Below are positions 34,263 through 43,369 of a DNA stretch of 64,000 bases, in pieces. This DNA comes from Daejeonia sp002484105. GTDB taxonomy: Bacteria > Bacteroidota > Bacteroidia > Flavobacteriales > Weeksellaceae. Position 1 is the stretch's first letter; each line of letters begins with the position of its first letter. The notes beneath the pieces were generated by a model. The model was given only the letters and a program-made list of their open reading frames with translations, searched no databases and was not told the origin of the DNA. Location of the stretch: NCBI RefSeq assembly GCF_051175565.1, contig NZ_CP195105.1, positions 62,001 to 126,000 of the forward strand. The letters are read 5' to 3'. A program made the translations under genes and the position numbers.

Positions 34263-34270
34263 TAATTTTG
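34263..34270 (+). promoter_or_regulatory. -7 box TAATTTTG upstream of ddl
   Basis: TAnnTTTG ending 19 nt before the ddl ATG. No clear -33 TTG at 19-23 nt. Confidence 0.5.
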
Positions 34271-34289
34271 CGCCAAATCTTTCTGAAAT

Positions 34290-35276
34290 ATGAGCAAGAA
34301 AAACGTTGCCGTGGTAATGGGCGGCTATTCGGAAGAATATAAAGTTTCACTGAAAAGCGGCCAGCTGATCTACGATTCTCTGGACCGGGAGCGTTATAAT
34401 GTCTATAAAGTGGTGATACTGAAAGACGAATGGTATGTTCCGGATGAAAACGGAAACAAAATCCCACTGAACAAAGGTGATTTTTCCGTAAATCTTGCCA
34501 ACGGAAACAAACTGAAATTTGACGTCTGTTTCAATATCATCCACGGAAAACCCGGTGAAAATGGAGAACTGCAGGCATACTGGGACATGATCGGACAGAA
34601 GTACACCGGCTGTGATTTTTACCAGAGTGCGCTGACATTCAACAAAAAAGATACGCTGGCGGTGCTTTCCAAATACGGGATTCCGTCTGCCAGGAGTATC
34701 TATATCCGCCAGGGCGATACGATTGATGCACAGGCAATTGCTGATGAGCTGGGACTTCCGCTCTTTATCAAGCCCAACCAGAGTGGTTCTTCGCTCGGCA
34801 TTTCGAAGGTAAAATCATTAGAAGAATTTCCCGCAGCACTCGAAAAAGCCTTTGCCGAAGACCGTGAAATCCTGATTGAAAGTTTCCTGGATGGCACTGA
34901 AGTTTCGGTAGGTGTACTGGACTATCATGGTGAGACGATCGTTGTAGGGATAACGGAAATTGTTCCGAAAAACGAATTCTTTGATTATGAAGCCAAATAT
35001 GACGGTGCTTCCGAAGAGATTACACCTGCCCGTCTGGACGACGAAACCCGCAGAAAGGTGGAAGATATTGCCAGAAAAGCCTATATCTCACTGGGTATGA
35101 GTGGTTTTTCGCGTAGTGAATATATCATCATGGACGGTATCCCCTATCTACTGGAGATGAATACCAATCCGGGATTTTCGCCAGCGAGCATTCTTCCCCA
35201 GCAGGCAAAAATCTACGGTATATCCATCCAGGATCTCTGTGGCAACGAAGTAGAAAAAGCATTAGCAAAACCCTAA
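34290..35276 (+). CDS. ddl: D-alanine--D-alanine ligase
   Basis: A 328 aa ATP-grasp ligase making the D-Ala-D-Ala dipeptide of peptidoglycan. Motifs: VAVVMGGYSEEYKVSL at the N-terminus, FNIIHGKPGENGELQAY, the ATP-binding loop FIKPNQSGSSLGISKV, and the Mg-binding YLLEMNTNPGFSPASILP. The omega-loop region reads YDGASEEITPA. Length and motif order are normal. It is followed after 15 bp by coaD, so the two probably share a transcript. Confidence 0.96.
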   Translation: MSKKNVAVVMGGYSEEYKVSLKSGQLIYDSLDRERYNVYKVVILKDEWYVPDENGNKIPLNKGDFSVNLANGNKLKFDVCFNIIHGKPGENGELQAYWDMIGQKYTGCDFYQSALTFNKKDTLAVLSKYGIPSARSIYIRQGDTIDAQAIADELGLPLFIKPNQSGSSLGISKVKSLEEFPAALEKAFAEDREILIESFLDGTEVSVGVLDYHGETIVVGITEIVPKNEFFDYEAKYDGASEEITPARLDDETRRKVEDIARKAYISLGMSGFSRSEYIIMDGIPYLLEMNTNPGFSPASILPQQAKIYGISIQDLCGNEVEKALAKP

Positions 35277-35291
35277 AACCAACATCCGGAC

Positions 35292-35750
35292 ATGAGAATT
35301 GCCGTATTCCCGGGGTCTTTCGATCCCATTACGTTAGGTCACTACGATATTATTGACAGAGCCATCCCGCTTTTTGACAAACTCATCATTGCCATCGGGC
35401 AGAATTCGCAGAAAAAATATATGTTCCCTCTGGAAAAAAGAATGGAGTTTATTCAGAAAGCCGTTGCCCATTTTCCTAACGTGGAAGTTGACTCTTTTGA
35501 AGAACTGACCGTGGACTACTGCAAGAAAAAAAATGCCCAGTTTATCCTGCGTGGACTGCGCAATCCGTCGGATTTTGAATTTGAAAAAGCCATCGCCCAT
35601 ACCAACCGTACGCTGGCTCACAAATCTCTGGAAACAGTCTTTCTGCTGACATCGTCGGGCAAATCCTTCATCAGCAGCAGCATCGTAAGAGACGTCATCA
35701 GCCACAACGGCGAATACGAACTCCTGGTTCCGGATTCTGTCAGAATTTAA
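35292..35750 (+). CDS. coaD: phosphopantetheine adenylyltransferase
   Basis: A 152 aa nucleotidyltransferase that adenylates 4'-phosphopantetheine in coenzyme A synthesis. It shows MRIAVFPGSFDPITLGHYDII with the T/HxGH motif (TLGH), ILRGLRNPSDFEFE, and the C-terminal SSGKSFISSSIVRDV in the ISSTxxR position. Normal length. Follows ddl with a 15-bp spacer. Confidence 0.96.
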   Translation: MRIAVFPGSFDPITLGHYDIIDRAIPLFDKLIIAIGQNSQKKYMFPLEKRMEFIQKAVAHFPNVEVDSFEELTVDYCKKKNAQFILRGLRNPSDFEFEKAIAHTNRTLAHKSLETVFLLTSSGKSFISSSIVRDVISHNGEYELLVPDSVRI

Positions 35751-35806
35751 TTTTTTTGGCTGATGTTACCTGGTTCATGTAACATGAGCCTTCAACAACA
35801 GTCAAC

Positions 35807-36436
35807 ATGCACGAACAGTTTAATTTTCTTATCGAATTTCTGGGTACGATATCATTTTCGATGTCGGGGAGTTTTGCGGCCATGCAGAAGCGTCTTGATC
35901 CGTTAGGCGTGATGATTATTGCCTTTATCACCTCGGTAGGTGGTGGTACCATCCGGGATCTTCTTCTGGATGTTCCGGTATTCTGGATGCACGATCTGTG
36001 GATGTGCTCGCTGATATTTATCACCTCTGTATTCGCCATGATTTTCAAATCCATTGAAAAGAATTTTAAAGTTACCCTTTTTCTGTTTGACAGTTTTGGG
36101 CTTGGGCTTTTCACTATTATCGGTATCCAAAAAGGGATGACGGCGGAGCTGCATCCGGTAATCTGCCTGACACTGGGTACCATTACAGGTGTGTTTGGAG
36201 GCATCCTGCGCGATATTCTGCTGAACCGGATTCCGCTGATCTTCCGCAAAGAAATTTATGCTACAGCCTGTATTGTGGGTGGCAGTGTCTTTCTGCTATT
36301 GATCTATTACAGCACACTGACGTATACATTTGTGCAAGTTTCCACCATTATCCTGATTGTCCTGATCCGCACTCTTGCCGTGAAATATCACTGGCAGATT
36401 CCGAAATTTTACGACAATATCCGGCATGGGAAGTAA
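35807..36436 (+). CDS. TRIC-type (UPF0126/YicG-like) membrane protein
   Basis: A 209 aa protein of two tandem three-helix repeats plus a last helix. Each repeat has the Gly-rich motif: SVGGGTIRDLLLDVP in the first and GVFGGILRDILLNRIP in the second, as in prokaryotic trimeric intracellular cation channels. Probably a trimeric K+/cation channel in the inner membrane. Separate from coaD by 56 bp. Confidence 0.88.
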   Translation: MHEQFNFLIEFLGTISFSMSGSFAAMQKRLDPLGVMIIAFITSVGGGTIRDLLLDVPVFWMHDLWMCSLIFITSVFAMIFKSIEKNFKVTLFLFDSFGLGLFTIIGIQKGMTAELHPVICLTLGTITGVFGGILRDILLNRIPLIFRKEIYATACIVGGSVFLLLIYYSTLTYTFVQVSTIILIVLIRTLAVKYHWQIPKFYDNIRHGK

Positions 36437-36542
36437 TGTCTTTCCGTATAGTAAAAATCTTTGTCAGCAGACATGATATTAGTTCTGTCCATATATTGAT
36501 AAAATTCAGCAGACAAGAGCATTAATGAATGTATTAATAATG

Positions 36543-36550
36543 TAACTTTG
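36543..36550 (+). promoter_or_regulatory. -7 box TAACTTTG upstream of the AspT-like gene
   Basis: TAnnTTTG ending 26 nt before the ATG at 36577. Confidence 0.5.
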
Positions 36551-36576
36551 TCAGGAAAGTAAAAAAAATACTGATT

Positions 36577-38265
36577 ATGTTTGACTGGTTACAAAACCTT
36601 CTGCTGCCGGCAGAAAACCCCACTCTGGCGCAGTCGCTTATTACCATTATGCTGGCCATCGGTACGGGAGTTTTCCTGGGAAGGCTGAAACTCGGCAAGA
36701 TTACCTTTGGTGTCTCTGCTGTAATGTTCACGGGGCTTATTCTTGGTCATTACGGATATCGCATCAATCATGACATCCTTGATTTTATACGGGATTTCGG
36801 CTTGATTCTGTTCGTGTACGGTATCGGTCTCCAGGTAGGGCCTTCTTTTTTCTCATCCTTTCGGAATGAAGGACTGAAATTTAATATTCTGGCAGTTTCT
36901 GCAGTACTCCTGAGCGGTGTTATCACGTATATACTTTTCCGCACAACAGGGCTGAGCATGGAAAACCTTGTCGGGATTATGAGTGGTTCGGTGACCAATA
37001 CACCGGGACTTGGAGCCGCAAAAAATACCATTGAAGAACTCAGCGCACAGTTTCCTGACAAGAAATTTGATGACCCGACTGTAGGATATGCCATTACCTA
37101 TCCGCTCGGTGTTTTCGGGATTATCGGAACCATCATCATTTCAAAAGTTCTGATGAAAATAGACAGTCTGAAAGAAATGAAACTTTTCCGCCTTTCCAAA
37201 ATCAATCGTGAAGAGCCGCTGGTTCCTAAGAAAATGAGGGCTACCAACCCAGAATATTTTGGGAAAGCCCTTCACCAGATCATCAAGGAAACGGGTCTTA
37301 ATGTCGTGATCTCCCGGCTGAAACACAGTGGAAGCACCGCCGTACAGTCTCCGACACTGGATACGCATCTTCAGGACAGAGATGTGATGATGATAGTGGG
37401 TACCGAATCGGATGTGGATGCATTCATCAAAAAAGTCGGACGCCTTTCTTCTGACCAGTTTATCGAATCTGCCAGCGACATCCGCAAGAAAAATATTTTT
37501 GTTACAAAACGCTCTGCCATCCACAAAAAACTTTCTGAGCTTGATCTTTATAACACCTATGACTTGAAAGTCACCCGTGTGTTCCGCGCCGGAAAAGAAA
37601 TTGTGCCACGCCCATCCCTTGAGCTTTTCTATGGAGATATTCTTCGCGTAATTGGTTCTGACGAAGGGATTGCAGAAGCGGAAAAAGCGATCGGTAACCA
37701 GGAAAAGAAAATGCTGGAGCCCGATTTTCTGTCACTTTTTGCCGGCATCCTGCTGGGGATTATCGTAGGATCTATCCCATTGGTGATTCCGGGACTTCCA
37801 ATTCCTTTGAAATTTGGTTTTGCAGCCGGCCCACTGATTGTGGCACTGCTGATCTCCCGTTACGGAGGCATTGCTTTCATCCATTCGTATATCAACAACG
37901 CTGCTATTTACTTTATGAAAGATTTCGGTATCTGCATGTTCTTTGCTGCAGTGGGCATCCATGCTGGTGAAGGTTTCTACGAAAACTTCATCAAATACAA
38001 CGGATGGATTTTCCTGCTCTACGGATGTGCTATTACACTGATTCCATTGATCCTGATGGTTATTGTAGGCAGGTTATTCATGAAAATCAACTTCCTGCAG
38101 CTTGCCGGCATTATGAGTGGCAGTTATACAGATCCTGCAGCCCTTTCTTTCAGTACCAATTATCTTGAAAGCGATGTGCCGATCCAGAGTTATGCACAGG
38201 TATATCCTCTGGTTACGATATTCCGGATATTTGTAGCGAGCCTGCTGGTTCTGATATTCAGTTAG
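36577..38265 (+). CDS. AspT/YidE/YbjL-like transporter
   Basis: A 562 aa inner-membrane protein with the AspT architecture: five to six N-terminal helices with the duplicated motif GIMSGSVTNTPGLGAA (about residues 130-150), two RCK-C (TrkA-C) regulatory domains in the middle (about 210-370), and a second helical block with GIMSGSYTDPAALSF. This is the aspartate:alanine exchanger superfamily; many members are of unknown substrate. Two internally homologous halves suggest inverted repeats. A strong bidirectional terminator follows. Confidence 0.88.
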   Translation: MFDWLQNLLLPAENPTLAQSLITIMLAIGTGVFLGRLKLGKITFGVSAVMFTGLILGHYGYRINHDILDFIRDFGLILFVYGIGLQVGPSFFSSFRNEGLKFNILAVSAVLLSGVITYILFRTTGLSMENLVGIMSGSVTNTPGLGAAKNTIEELSAQFPDKKFDDPTVGYAITYPLGVFGIIGTIIISKVLMKIDSLKEMKLFRLSKINREEPLVPKKMRATNPEYFGKALHQIIKETGLNVVISRLKHSGSTAVQSPTLDTHLQDRDVMMIVGTESDVDAFIKKVGRLSSDQFIESASDIRKKNIFVTKRSAIHKKLSELDLYNTYDLKVTRVFRAGKEIVPRPSLELFYGDILRVIGSDEGIAEAEKAIGNQEKKMLEPDFLSLFAGILLGIIVGSIPLVIPGLPIPLKFGFAAGPLIVALLISRYGGIAFIHSYINNAAIYFMKDFGICMFFAAVGIHAGEGFYENFIKYNGWIFLLYGCAITLIPLILMVIVGRLFMKINFLQLAGIMSGSYTDPAALSFSTNYLESDVPIQSYAQVYPLVTIFRIFVASLLVLIFS

Positions 38266-38283
38266 CCCCACATCATGATAACA

Positions 38284-38317
38284 AAAAAAAGCATCTTTAT
38301 TTCAGGATGCTTTTTTT
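38284..38317. terminator. bidirectional terminator between convergent genes
   Basis: Perfect 12-bp arms AAAAAAAGCATC (38284-38295) and GATGCTTTTTTT (38306-38317) with a 10-nt loop. Serves both the AspT-like gene and the DUF3276 gene. Confidence 0.9.
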
Positions 38318-38345
38318 ATTTGCTGTTTTCAGTGCCATTCTGCTG

Positions 38346-38681
38346 CTACACTTCTTCATCACTTTCGATGGTGAAGGTGCGCGTTTTGAAGTCTTTATCA
38401 TGTTTTTCGGAAATCACATCCTCTCCTTTTTCGCTGATGATAAATTCTGTCGATTCCTGAAAAAGCTCCATAAAATTTTTAAAATCTTCTTTATAAAGAT
38501 AGATTTTGTGTTTTTCGAAAGTAGCCTCTCCATTTTCGCCGAAATTCTTTTTACTCTCGGTGATGGTAAGATAGTAATCGCCTGCTTTCGTCTCACGCAC
38601 ATCAAAGAAATATGTTCTTCTGCCTGCTTTTAACACCTTCGTGAAAATTTCGTTTTCCTGGCGTTCCCTGTAATCACTCAT
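38346..38681 (-). CDS. DUF3276 (PUR-like) protein
   Basis: A 111 aa protein. It matches the PUR/DUF3276 family: FTKVLKAGRRTYFFDVRET, then KAGDYYLTITESKKNF, then FEKHKIYLYKEDFKNFMELFQ, a strand-strand-strand-helix unit that binds nucleic acid in PUR-alpha relatives. Short acidic ends. Has a well-spaced promoter and shares the bidirectional terminator. Cellular role unknown. Confidence 0.85.
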   Translation of the reverse strand: MSDYRERQENEIFTKVLKAGRRTYFFDVRETKAGDYYLTITESKKNFGENGEATFEKHKIYLYKEDFKNFMELFQESTEFIISEKGEDVISEKHDKDFKTRTFTIESDEEV

Positions 38682-38710
38682 TGTACGATAATTTTAGAAT
38701 CTTATTGTAA

Positions 38711-38739
38711 CAAATATAAAAGAATTTGCCGAACTGCAA
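38711..38739 (-). promoter_or_regulatory. promoter of the DUF3276 gene (TTG-18-TATATTTG)
   Basis: Minus-strand -33 TTG at 38737-38739, spacer 18 nt, -7 box TATATTTG at 38711-38718; ATG 29 nt downstream. Confidence 0.7.
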
Positions 38740-38797
38740 AATTTTTTTGTTAAAAATTGCTAATCAGTTAATTTACAGAAAGAAATATACCCGTTTT

Positions 38798-40459
38798 TTA
38801 AGCAGATTGTGTATTTTCCGGCGTTTTGAGGGTAAGGATTTTGTCCGCCCTGCTGGCGGTAGATTCGCGGTGCGTGATCAGGATTACAGAACGCTGCTGA
38901 AGTTCTTCCGAAATGTTATGCAGGATATTTTCTTCGGTCTCAGTGTCCAGAGCGGAAAGTGAATCGTCAAAAATAAGGATCTGCGGCTTGCGGATCAGGG
39001 CACGTGCGATACATATTCTTTGTTTCTGTCCTCCCGAGAGCATCACACCGCGTTCGCCCACCGTCGTTTTGTATTGATCCTTAAATTCGACAATATTTTT
39101 GTCAACATCTGCCATTTTTGCAAATTTAATCACTTCGGAAACCAGAGGTCTGTCCATTGCAAAACCTATATTATTCTCGATGGTATCCGAAAAAAGATAG
39201 CTTTCCTGCGGAATATAGCCGATATGGCTGCGGTAGAGATCCAGATTGTGGTCTTTGAGATTTTTGCCATCGAGGAGGATTTCTCCTTCGGTAGGATCAA
39301 TCAGCCGGCAAAGGAGCAACGCAACAGTGGTTTTCCCGCTTCCTGTTTTTCCCATTACCGCGAGGCTTTCTCCGGCCTTTAAAGTAAAACTGAGATTGTC
39401 GAGTGCGCGGATACCGGTATTGGGATAGACGTAAGAAACATTGCGGAATTCAATATCGCCATATATGGGATAGATATCGGTATTAAGGTTGACGATTTCG
39501 GATTTCATGTCCATAAATTCGTTGATACGCTGCATGGATGCTTCGGCGCGTTGATTGACCGACGTTACCCAGCCTACCATCGAAAATGGCCAGATCAGAA
39601 TATTGACATAGAGGAAGAAGTCTGCAATTTTGCCCACGGAGAGCTGTCCGTCAATATATTTCTGTCCGCCGATATAGAGAATCACCACATTCAGAAGGCC
39701 AATCATAAAAAGGATAATCGTAAAAAAATAAGCTTCCGTTTTGGCAAGATCCAGAGACTTGTCCTGATAATCGGTGACTTTGCTGTTGTAGTTTTTCACG
39801 ATAAAAAGCTCCCTGGCAAAGAATTTAATCACCCGGATACCAGAGAAACTGTCCGTTACAAATGTTGAAATTTCCGACTGGCTTTTCTGTTTAATCCTGG
39901 ATTTCCGGTTAATAATAGAGCTGACTTTATAAATGACATACGAAAGCAGTGGCAATGGCAGCAGGGACCATAGCGTCATGGAAACATCCGTACGCAACAT
40001 ATAAACCCCTGTGATCAGCAGTAGTATAAGCAAATTTACAACATACATCACACCCGGGCCAAGATACATTCTGACAGCCACGACATCCTCACTCAGGCGG
40101 TTCATCAGATCCCCAATGGTGGTTTTCTTATAGTCTGTCAGCGACATATCCTGATAGTGGGAGTAGATTTTGTTCTTCAGTTCGTATTCGATACGGCGCG
40201 AGGAAACGATAATCGTCTGCCTCATCATAAACGTAAAAAATCCGGTAAGGAGCGAGCTTCCGACGATAATGGCGGCATATTTCAGCACCACAGAATTAAA
40301 ACCCAGGCGGTTACCTTCAGTAATTACATCCACAGATTTGCCCACAAACTGGACTTTGTAAATGTTGAAAAAATTGCTGGCAATAATGAAAAGAAAGCCC
40401 CAGACAAGCAGATTCCGGTGTTTCCAGAAATACGGATTCAGAGTTTTGAGTGCCTTCAT
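38798..40459 (-). CDS. ABC exporter, fused permease-ATPase
   Basis: A 553 aa half-transporter; start at the ATG at 40459 (MKALKTLNPYFWKHRN). A six-helix exporter domain spans about residues 15-300. The ATPase has Walker A GKTGSGKTTV, signature LSGGQKQRICIARAL, Walker B ILIFDDSLSALD and His switch ILITHRESTA. Walker B ends DDSLSALD, with Asp where the catalytic Glu is usual, as in degenerate-site halves of heterodimeric exporters. Substrate unknown; it is distinct from the exporter at 19 kb. Confidence 0.9.
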   Translation of the reverse strand: MKALKTLNPYFWKHRNLLVWGFLFIIASNFFNIYKVQFVGKSVDVITEGNRLGFNSVVLKYAAIIVGSSLLTGFFTFMMRQTIIVSSRRIEYELKNKIYSHYQDMSLTDYKKTTIGDLMNRLSEDVVAVRMYLGPGVMYVVNLLILLLITGVYMLRTDVSMTLWSLLPLPLLSYVIYKVSSIINRKSRIKQKSQSEISTFVTDSFSGIRVIKFFARELFIVKNYNSKVTDYQDKSLDLAKTEAYFFTIILFMIGLLNVVILYIGGQKYIDGQLSVGKIADFFLYVNILIWPFSMVGWVTSVNQRAEASMQRINEFMDMKSEIVNLNTDIYPIYGDIEFRNVSYVYPNTGIRALDNLSFTLKAGESLAVMGKTGSGKTTVALLLCRLIDPTEGEILLDGKNLKDHNLDLYRSHIGYIPQESYLFSDTIENNIGFAMDRPLVSEVIKFAKMADVDKNIVEFKDQYKTTVGERGVMLSGGQKQRICIARALIRKPQILIFDDSLSALDTETEENILHNISEELQQRSVILITHRESTASRADKILTLKTPENTQSA

Positions 40460-40550
40460 AGAATACAAAAATGGGTACAAAAATAGTCAAAAATATTGAG
40501 ATGCTGCTTTTCGGAAGCATTCCGGAGTACCTGTGTCTGCCAAATTTTTG

Positions 40551-40558
40551 TATCTTTG
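40551..40558 (+). promoter_or_regulatory. -7 box TATCTTTG upstream of nusB
   Basis: TAnnTTTG ending 21 nt before the nusB ATG at 40580. Confidence 0.5.
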
Positions 40559-40579
40559 CAGCCAATAAAAGTTCTTTGA

Positions 40580-41485
40580 ATGTTAGGAAGAAGACAAATC
40601 CGCGAAAAAGTAATCGAAAGCGTTTACGCATACCAGCAAAACCCTATCAAACAGGATATTCTGGAAAAAAACATGTTCTCTGAAATTGAGAAAATATTCA
40701 GTCTTTACATCTATCAGCTTAATTTTCTGGTTGCCCTGAAAGAGCTTGCAGAAAACCAGATTGACATCCACAGCAAGAAATTCATCAAGACTGATGCTGA
40801 CATGAATCCGAACCGGAAATTCATAGAAAACAAGATTCTGGCACAGCTTGAGAACAATCATGAGCGCAAAGCCTTTACCGAAAAACATAAGGAACTGAAA
40901 TGGGATCTGCATGATGACCTTCTTGTAAAAACCTTCCAGAAAATTGTTTCAGGAAAAAGATACACCGATTACATGGCTTCTGCAGAAAATTCCTTTGAGG
41001 AAGACCAGAAGTTTGTCGGGAAACTTTTCCTGCGCTACATGGCCGAGAATGATGATTTTCTCAATTATATTGAAGACCGAGAACTGAGCTGGTCCGATGA
41101 TGTGCATATCTCCAATTCCATGATCCAGAAAACCATCGGCTTTATGAAAGACGGAGAAGAGTACCACACACTGATCCGCATGATTAAGGATGAGGAAGAC
41201 CGCAGTTTTGCCTCCAAACTCCTGCGCGAAACCCTCAACCACTGGGACACAACTGAGAAAAAACTTCAGGAAAGGCTTGTAAACTGGGAGCTGGAACGCC
41301 TCTCGCTGCTCGACAAGATTATCCTGGTCACCGCAATGACGGAGATGGATTACTTCCCGCTGACTCCTGCACGCGTTATCATCAACGAGTACATCGAAAT
41401 TGCAAAAGTTTTCTCAACAGACAAATCCAATATCTTCATCAACGGAGTTCTGGACAAATATGTTAAAGATTTAAACCGAAGTTAA
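40580..41485 (+). CDS. nusB: transcription antitermination factor NusB
   Basis: A 301 aa NusB of the long Bacteroidota type, about twice the E. coli length because of an inserted N-terminal helical region. The start MLGRRQIREKVIESVYAYQQ and the C-terminal core LLDKIILVTAMTEMDYFPLT followed by INEYIEIAKVFSTDKSNIFINGVLDKY are characteristic. It binds boxA RNA with NusE. First gene of a nusB-DUF1573-yajC unit (spacings 1 and 10 bp). Confidence 0.93.
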   Translation: MLGRRQIREKVIESVYAYQQNPIKQDILEKNMFSEIEKIFSLYIYQLNFLVALKELAENQIDIHSKKFIKTDADMNPNRKFIENKILAQLENNHERKAFTEKHKELKWDLHDDLLVKTFQKIVSGKRYTDYMASAENSFEEDQKFVGKLFLRYMAENDDFLNYIEDRELSWSDDVHISNSMIQKTIGFMKDGEEYHTLIRMIKDEEDRSFASKLLRETLNHWDTTEKKLQERLVNWELERLSLLDKIILVTAMTEMDYFPLTPARVIINEYIEIAKVFSTDKSNIFINGVLDKYVKDLNRS

Positions 41486-41486
41486 T

Positions 41487-41975
41487 ATGAAAAAACTAGT
41501 TTTAGCCACATTTGTTTCTGCAGGACTTTTTGCACTGCATTCCTGCAAAAAACAGCATCAGGATCTGAGCACCGGCACCAGCGATTCGGCTGCGGTAAAT
41601 GCTGCAGTGAAGGAAAACCTGACCATCACCAATGGAGAAGCCGAAGAAAAGCACCACCAGCCACTGACGACTCTTGCACTTTCTGAAAACACCTATAATT
41701 TCGGGGACATCAAAAAGGGCGAATCTGTGGTCCACGTCTACGAAGTCACCAATACCGGAAAGAACCCGCTGATTATTTCACAGGTTGTGCCCGGATGCGG
41801 ATGCACAGCTCCCGACTATACCAAAGAGCCTGTATTGCCCGGAAAAAAAGGAAAAATCACACTGAAGTTTGATTCTTCCAATTTTGACGGAATCATTCAC
41901 AAACAGGCAGAAGTCTATGCCAACGTAGAAAAATCGCCCATTACCCTTTCATTTACAGGAAACGTTAAACCTTAA
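41487..41975 (+). CDS. DUF1573 lipoprotein
   Basis: A 162 aa lipoprotein. The signal peptide MKKLVLATFVSAGLFALHSC ends in a lipobox Cys at residue 20. A DUF1573 immunoglobulin-like domain follows (YNFGDIKKGESVVHVYEVTN, PLIISQVVPGCGCTAPDYT). Typical of envelope proteins encoded next to nusB and yajC in flavobacteria. Function unknown. Confidence 0.88.
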   Translation: MKKLVLATFVSAGLFALHSCKKQHQDLSTGTSDSAAVNAAVKENLTITNGEAEEKHHQPLTTLALSENTYNFGDIKKGESVVHVYEVTNTGKNPLIISQVVPGCGCTAPDYTKEPVLPGKKGKITLKFDSSNFDGIIHKQAEVYANVEKSPITLSFTGNVKP

Positions 41976-41985
41976 TAAAACTGAT

Positions 41986-42318
41986 ATGCTGACAGCCATA
42001 TTTTTACAAGCACAGCCCGGCGGAGGCGGCACACAAATGATGATCCTCTTTGCAATTTTTATTGCTTTCATGTATTTTGTGATGATCCGTCCACAGATGA
42101 AAAAACAAAAACAGGAGAAAAACTTCCAGGAATCTCTGAAAGTTGGCAGCCGTGTGATCACAACTTCCGGACTTCACGGACGTATCGCACAGATTCAGGA
42201 CGACGGAGTGGTTCTGGAAACCCTGTCCGGAAAACTGAAATTTGAGAAATCTGCTATTTCGAGGGAATATACCATTGCCCGTTTTCCTGAAGAAAACGGA
42301 GTGAAAGAAAAGAAATAG
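41986..42318 (+). CDS. yajC: preprotein translocase subunit YajC
   Basis: A 110 aa YajC. A single membrane helix (MMILFAIFIAFMYFVMIRPQ) is followed by MKKQKQEKNFQESLKVGSRV and TTSGLHGRIAQI. It is the accessory subunit of the SecDF-YajC holotranslocon. Last gene of the nusB unit, before a strong terminator. Confidence 0.95.
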   Translation: MLTAIFLQAQPGGGGTQMMILFAIFIAFMYFVMIRPQMKKQKQEKNFQESLKVGSRVITTSGLHGRIAQIQDDGVVLETLSGKLKFEKSAISREYTIARFPEENGVKEKK

Positions 42319-42337
42319 GCATAATCATTCTGAAAAA

Positions 42338-42367
42338 AAATGCCGGAACTGTAAAATTCCGGCATTT
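42338..42367. terminator. bidirectional terminator between yajC and the NlpE/META gene
   Basis: Perfect 11-bp arms AAATGCCGGAA (42338-42348) and TTCCGGCATTT (42357-42367), 8-nt loop, A-run upstream and T-run downstream. Serves both convergent genes. Confidence 0.9.
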
Positions 42368-42390
42368 TTTGTTTTATATTTCCCAAAACC

Positions 42391-43164
42391 TCAGTCTGAA
42401 GCACCCTTGAATCTCGCCAGCGGTGCCATTCTCGCTTTGGTAAGGATCAGTTCGTCGCCATTGATCTGGAAAGAATCAGCAGTCTGAAGGACTTTGGACA
42501 ATTGATCTTCCAGCGTCATGTCCGGGCATGCCATCATGGTACTCATCCCCTGTCCCAGTTTTAGCCTGCCAAGCGGAAGGATATTAAAACTTCCTGAGAT
42601 CGAGTTGCATCCTGCTGATGCAAAATAGCGGTTTTCCTGATCGTTAAACTCGATAAATGCCACTTTTTTGGGAGTCTGGGAAGCATCAACGGGCTTACCG
42701 AATATTTCAACAAGATTCCATTTCTTGTTCAGCAGGGCATAGTTGGCTTTGGTCAGGATAAAATTATTGGCCAGATCTCCCGTAATCCTTTCTCCATCGG
42801 CATCAAGCTGAGTCAAAGAATTTTCTCCGACAAAAAATTTTACTGGAGATTCCTTGTCTGCTTTCAGAGTGATGATCCTTCCCGTTTTGTCCCAGGTATA
42901 ATTTCCCGCAGATTCAACTTTTGTATCGCGTTCCAAGTAATCCATGACAGATCTGAAGGTGCCGTTGCGGTTGATAAAAACGGTATACTTAATACCCGGG
43001 CAGTCGGCACAAGGCAATACACCCCGATATATTCCATCATAGTCAAGGGCATTCTCTGCTGTATGCATATCAGTATTTTTTGAAACAGAAAGAGCTGAAC
43101 ACGAAATTATAGACACTGAAAGTACAAATCCGATGCTGAGCACGAATAATGTAAAATTTTTCAT
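42391..43164 (-). CDS. NlpE-like/META domain lipoprotein
   Basis: A 257 aa exported lipoprotein. Signal peptide with a lipobox-like Cys (SVSIISCS). The NlpE N-terminal domain has the CxxC motif GVLPCADCPGIKYTVF near residue 50. A C-terminal META domain spans about residues 140-250 (WNLVEIFGKPVD, FASAGCNSISGSFNI). NlpE senses surface and copper stress in Enterobacteria; META domains occur in heat-shock envelope proteins. The role here is inferred to be envelope stress or lipoprotein quality. Confidence 0.85.
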   Translation of the reverse strand: MKNFTLFVLSIGFVLSVSIISCSALSVSKNTDMHTAENALDYDGIYRGVLPCADCPGIKYTVFINRNGTFRSVMDYLERDTKVESAGNYTWDKTGRIITLKADKESPVKFFVGENSLTQLDADGERITGDLANNFILTKANYALLNKKWNLVEIFGKPVDASQTPKKVAFIEFNDQENRYFASAGCNSISGSFNILPLGRLKLGQGMSTMMACPDMTLEDQLSKVLQTADSFQINGDELILTKARMAPLARFKGASD

Positions 43165-43222
43165 AAATAAGTGTTTTATCGGTTAATCGGATAAAGATAT
43201 AAAAACCATCAGATAAAAACAC

Positions 43223-43246
43223 AAAAAAAAGCTCTCCGAGGAGAAC
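43223..43246 (-). terminator. rho-independent terminator of tRNA-His
   Basis: Minus-strand GTTCTC-ctcg-GAGAGC with one wobble, followed by eight T. Begins about 13 nt after the tRNA 3' end. Confidence 0.75.
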
Positions 43247-43259
43247 TTCTAAAATTTTG

Positions 43260-43334
<75 letters not shown>

Positions 43335-43369
43335 GTTTTGTGGGTGCAAATATAGTATTTTTTTACTTA

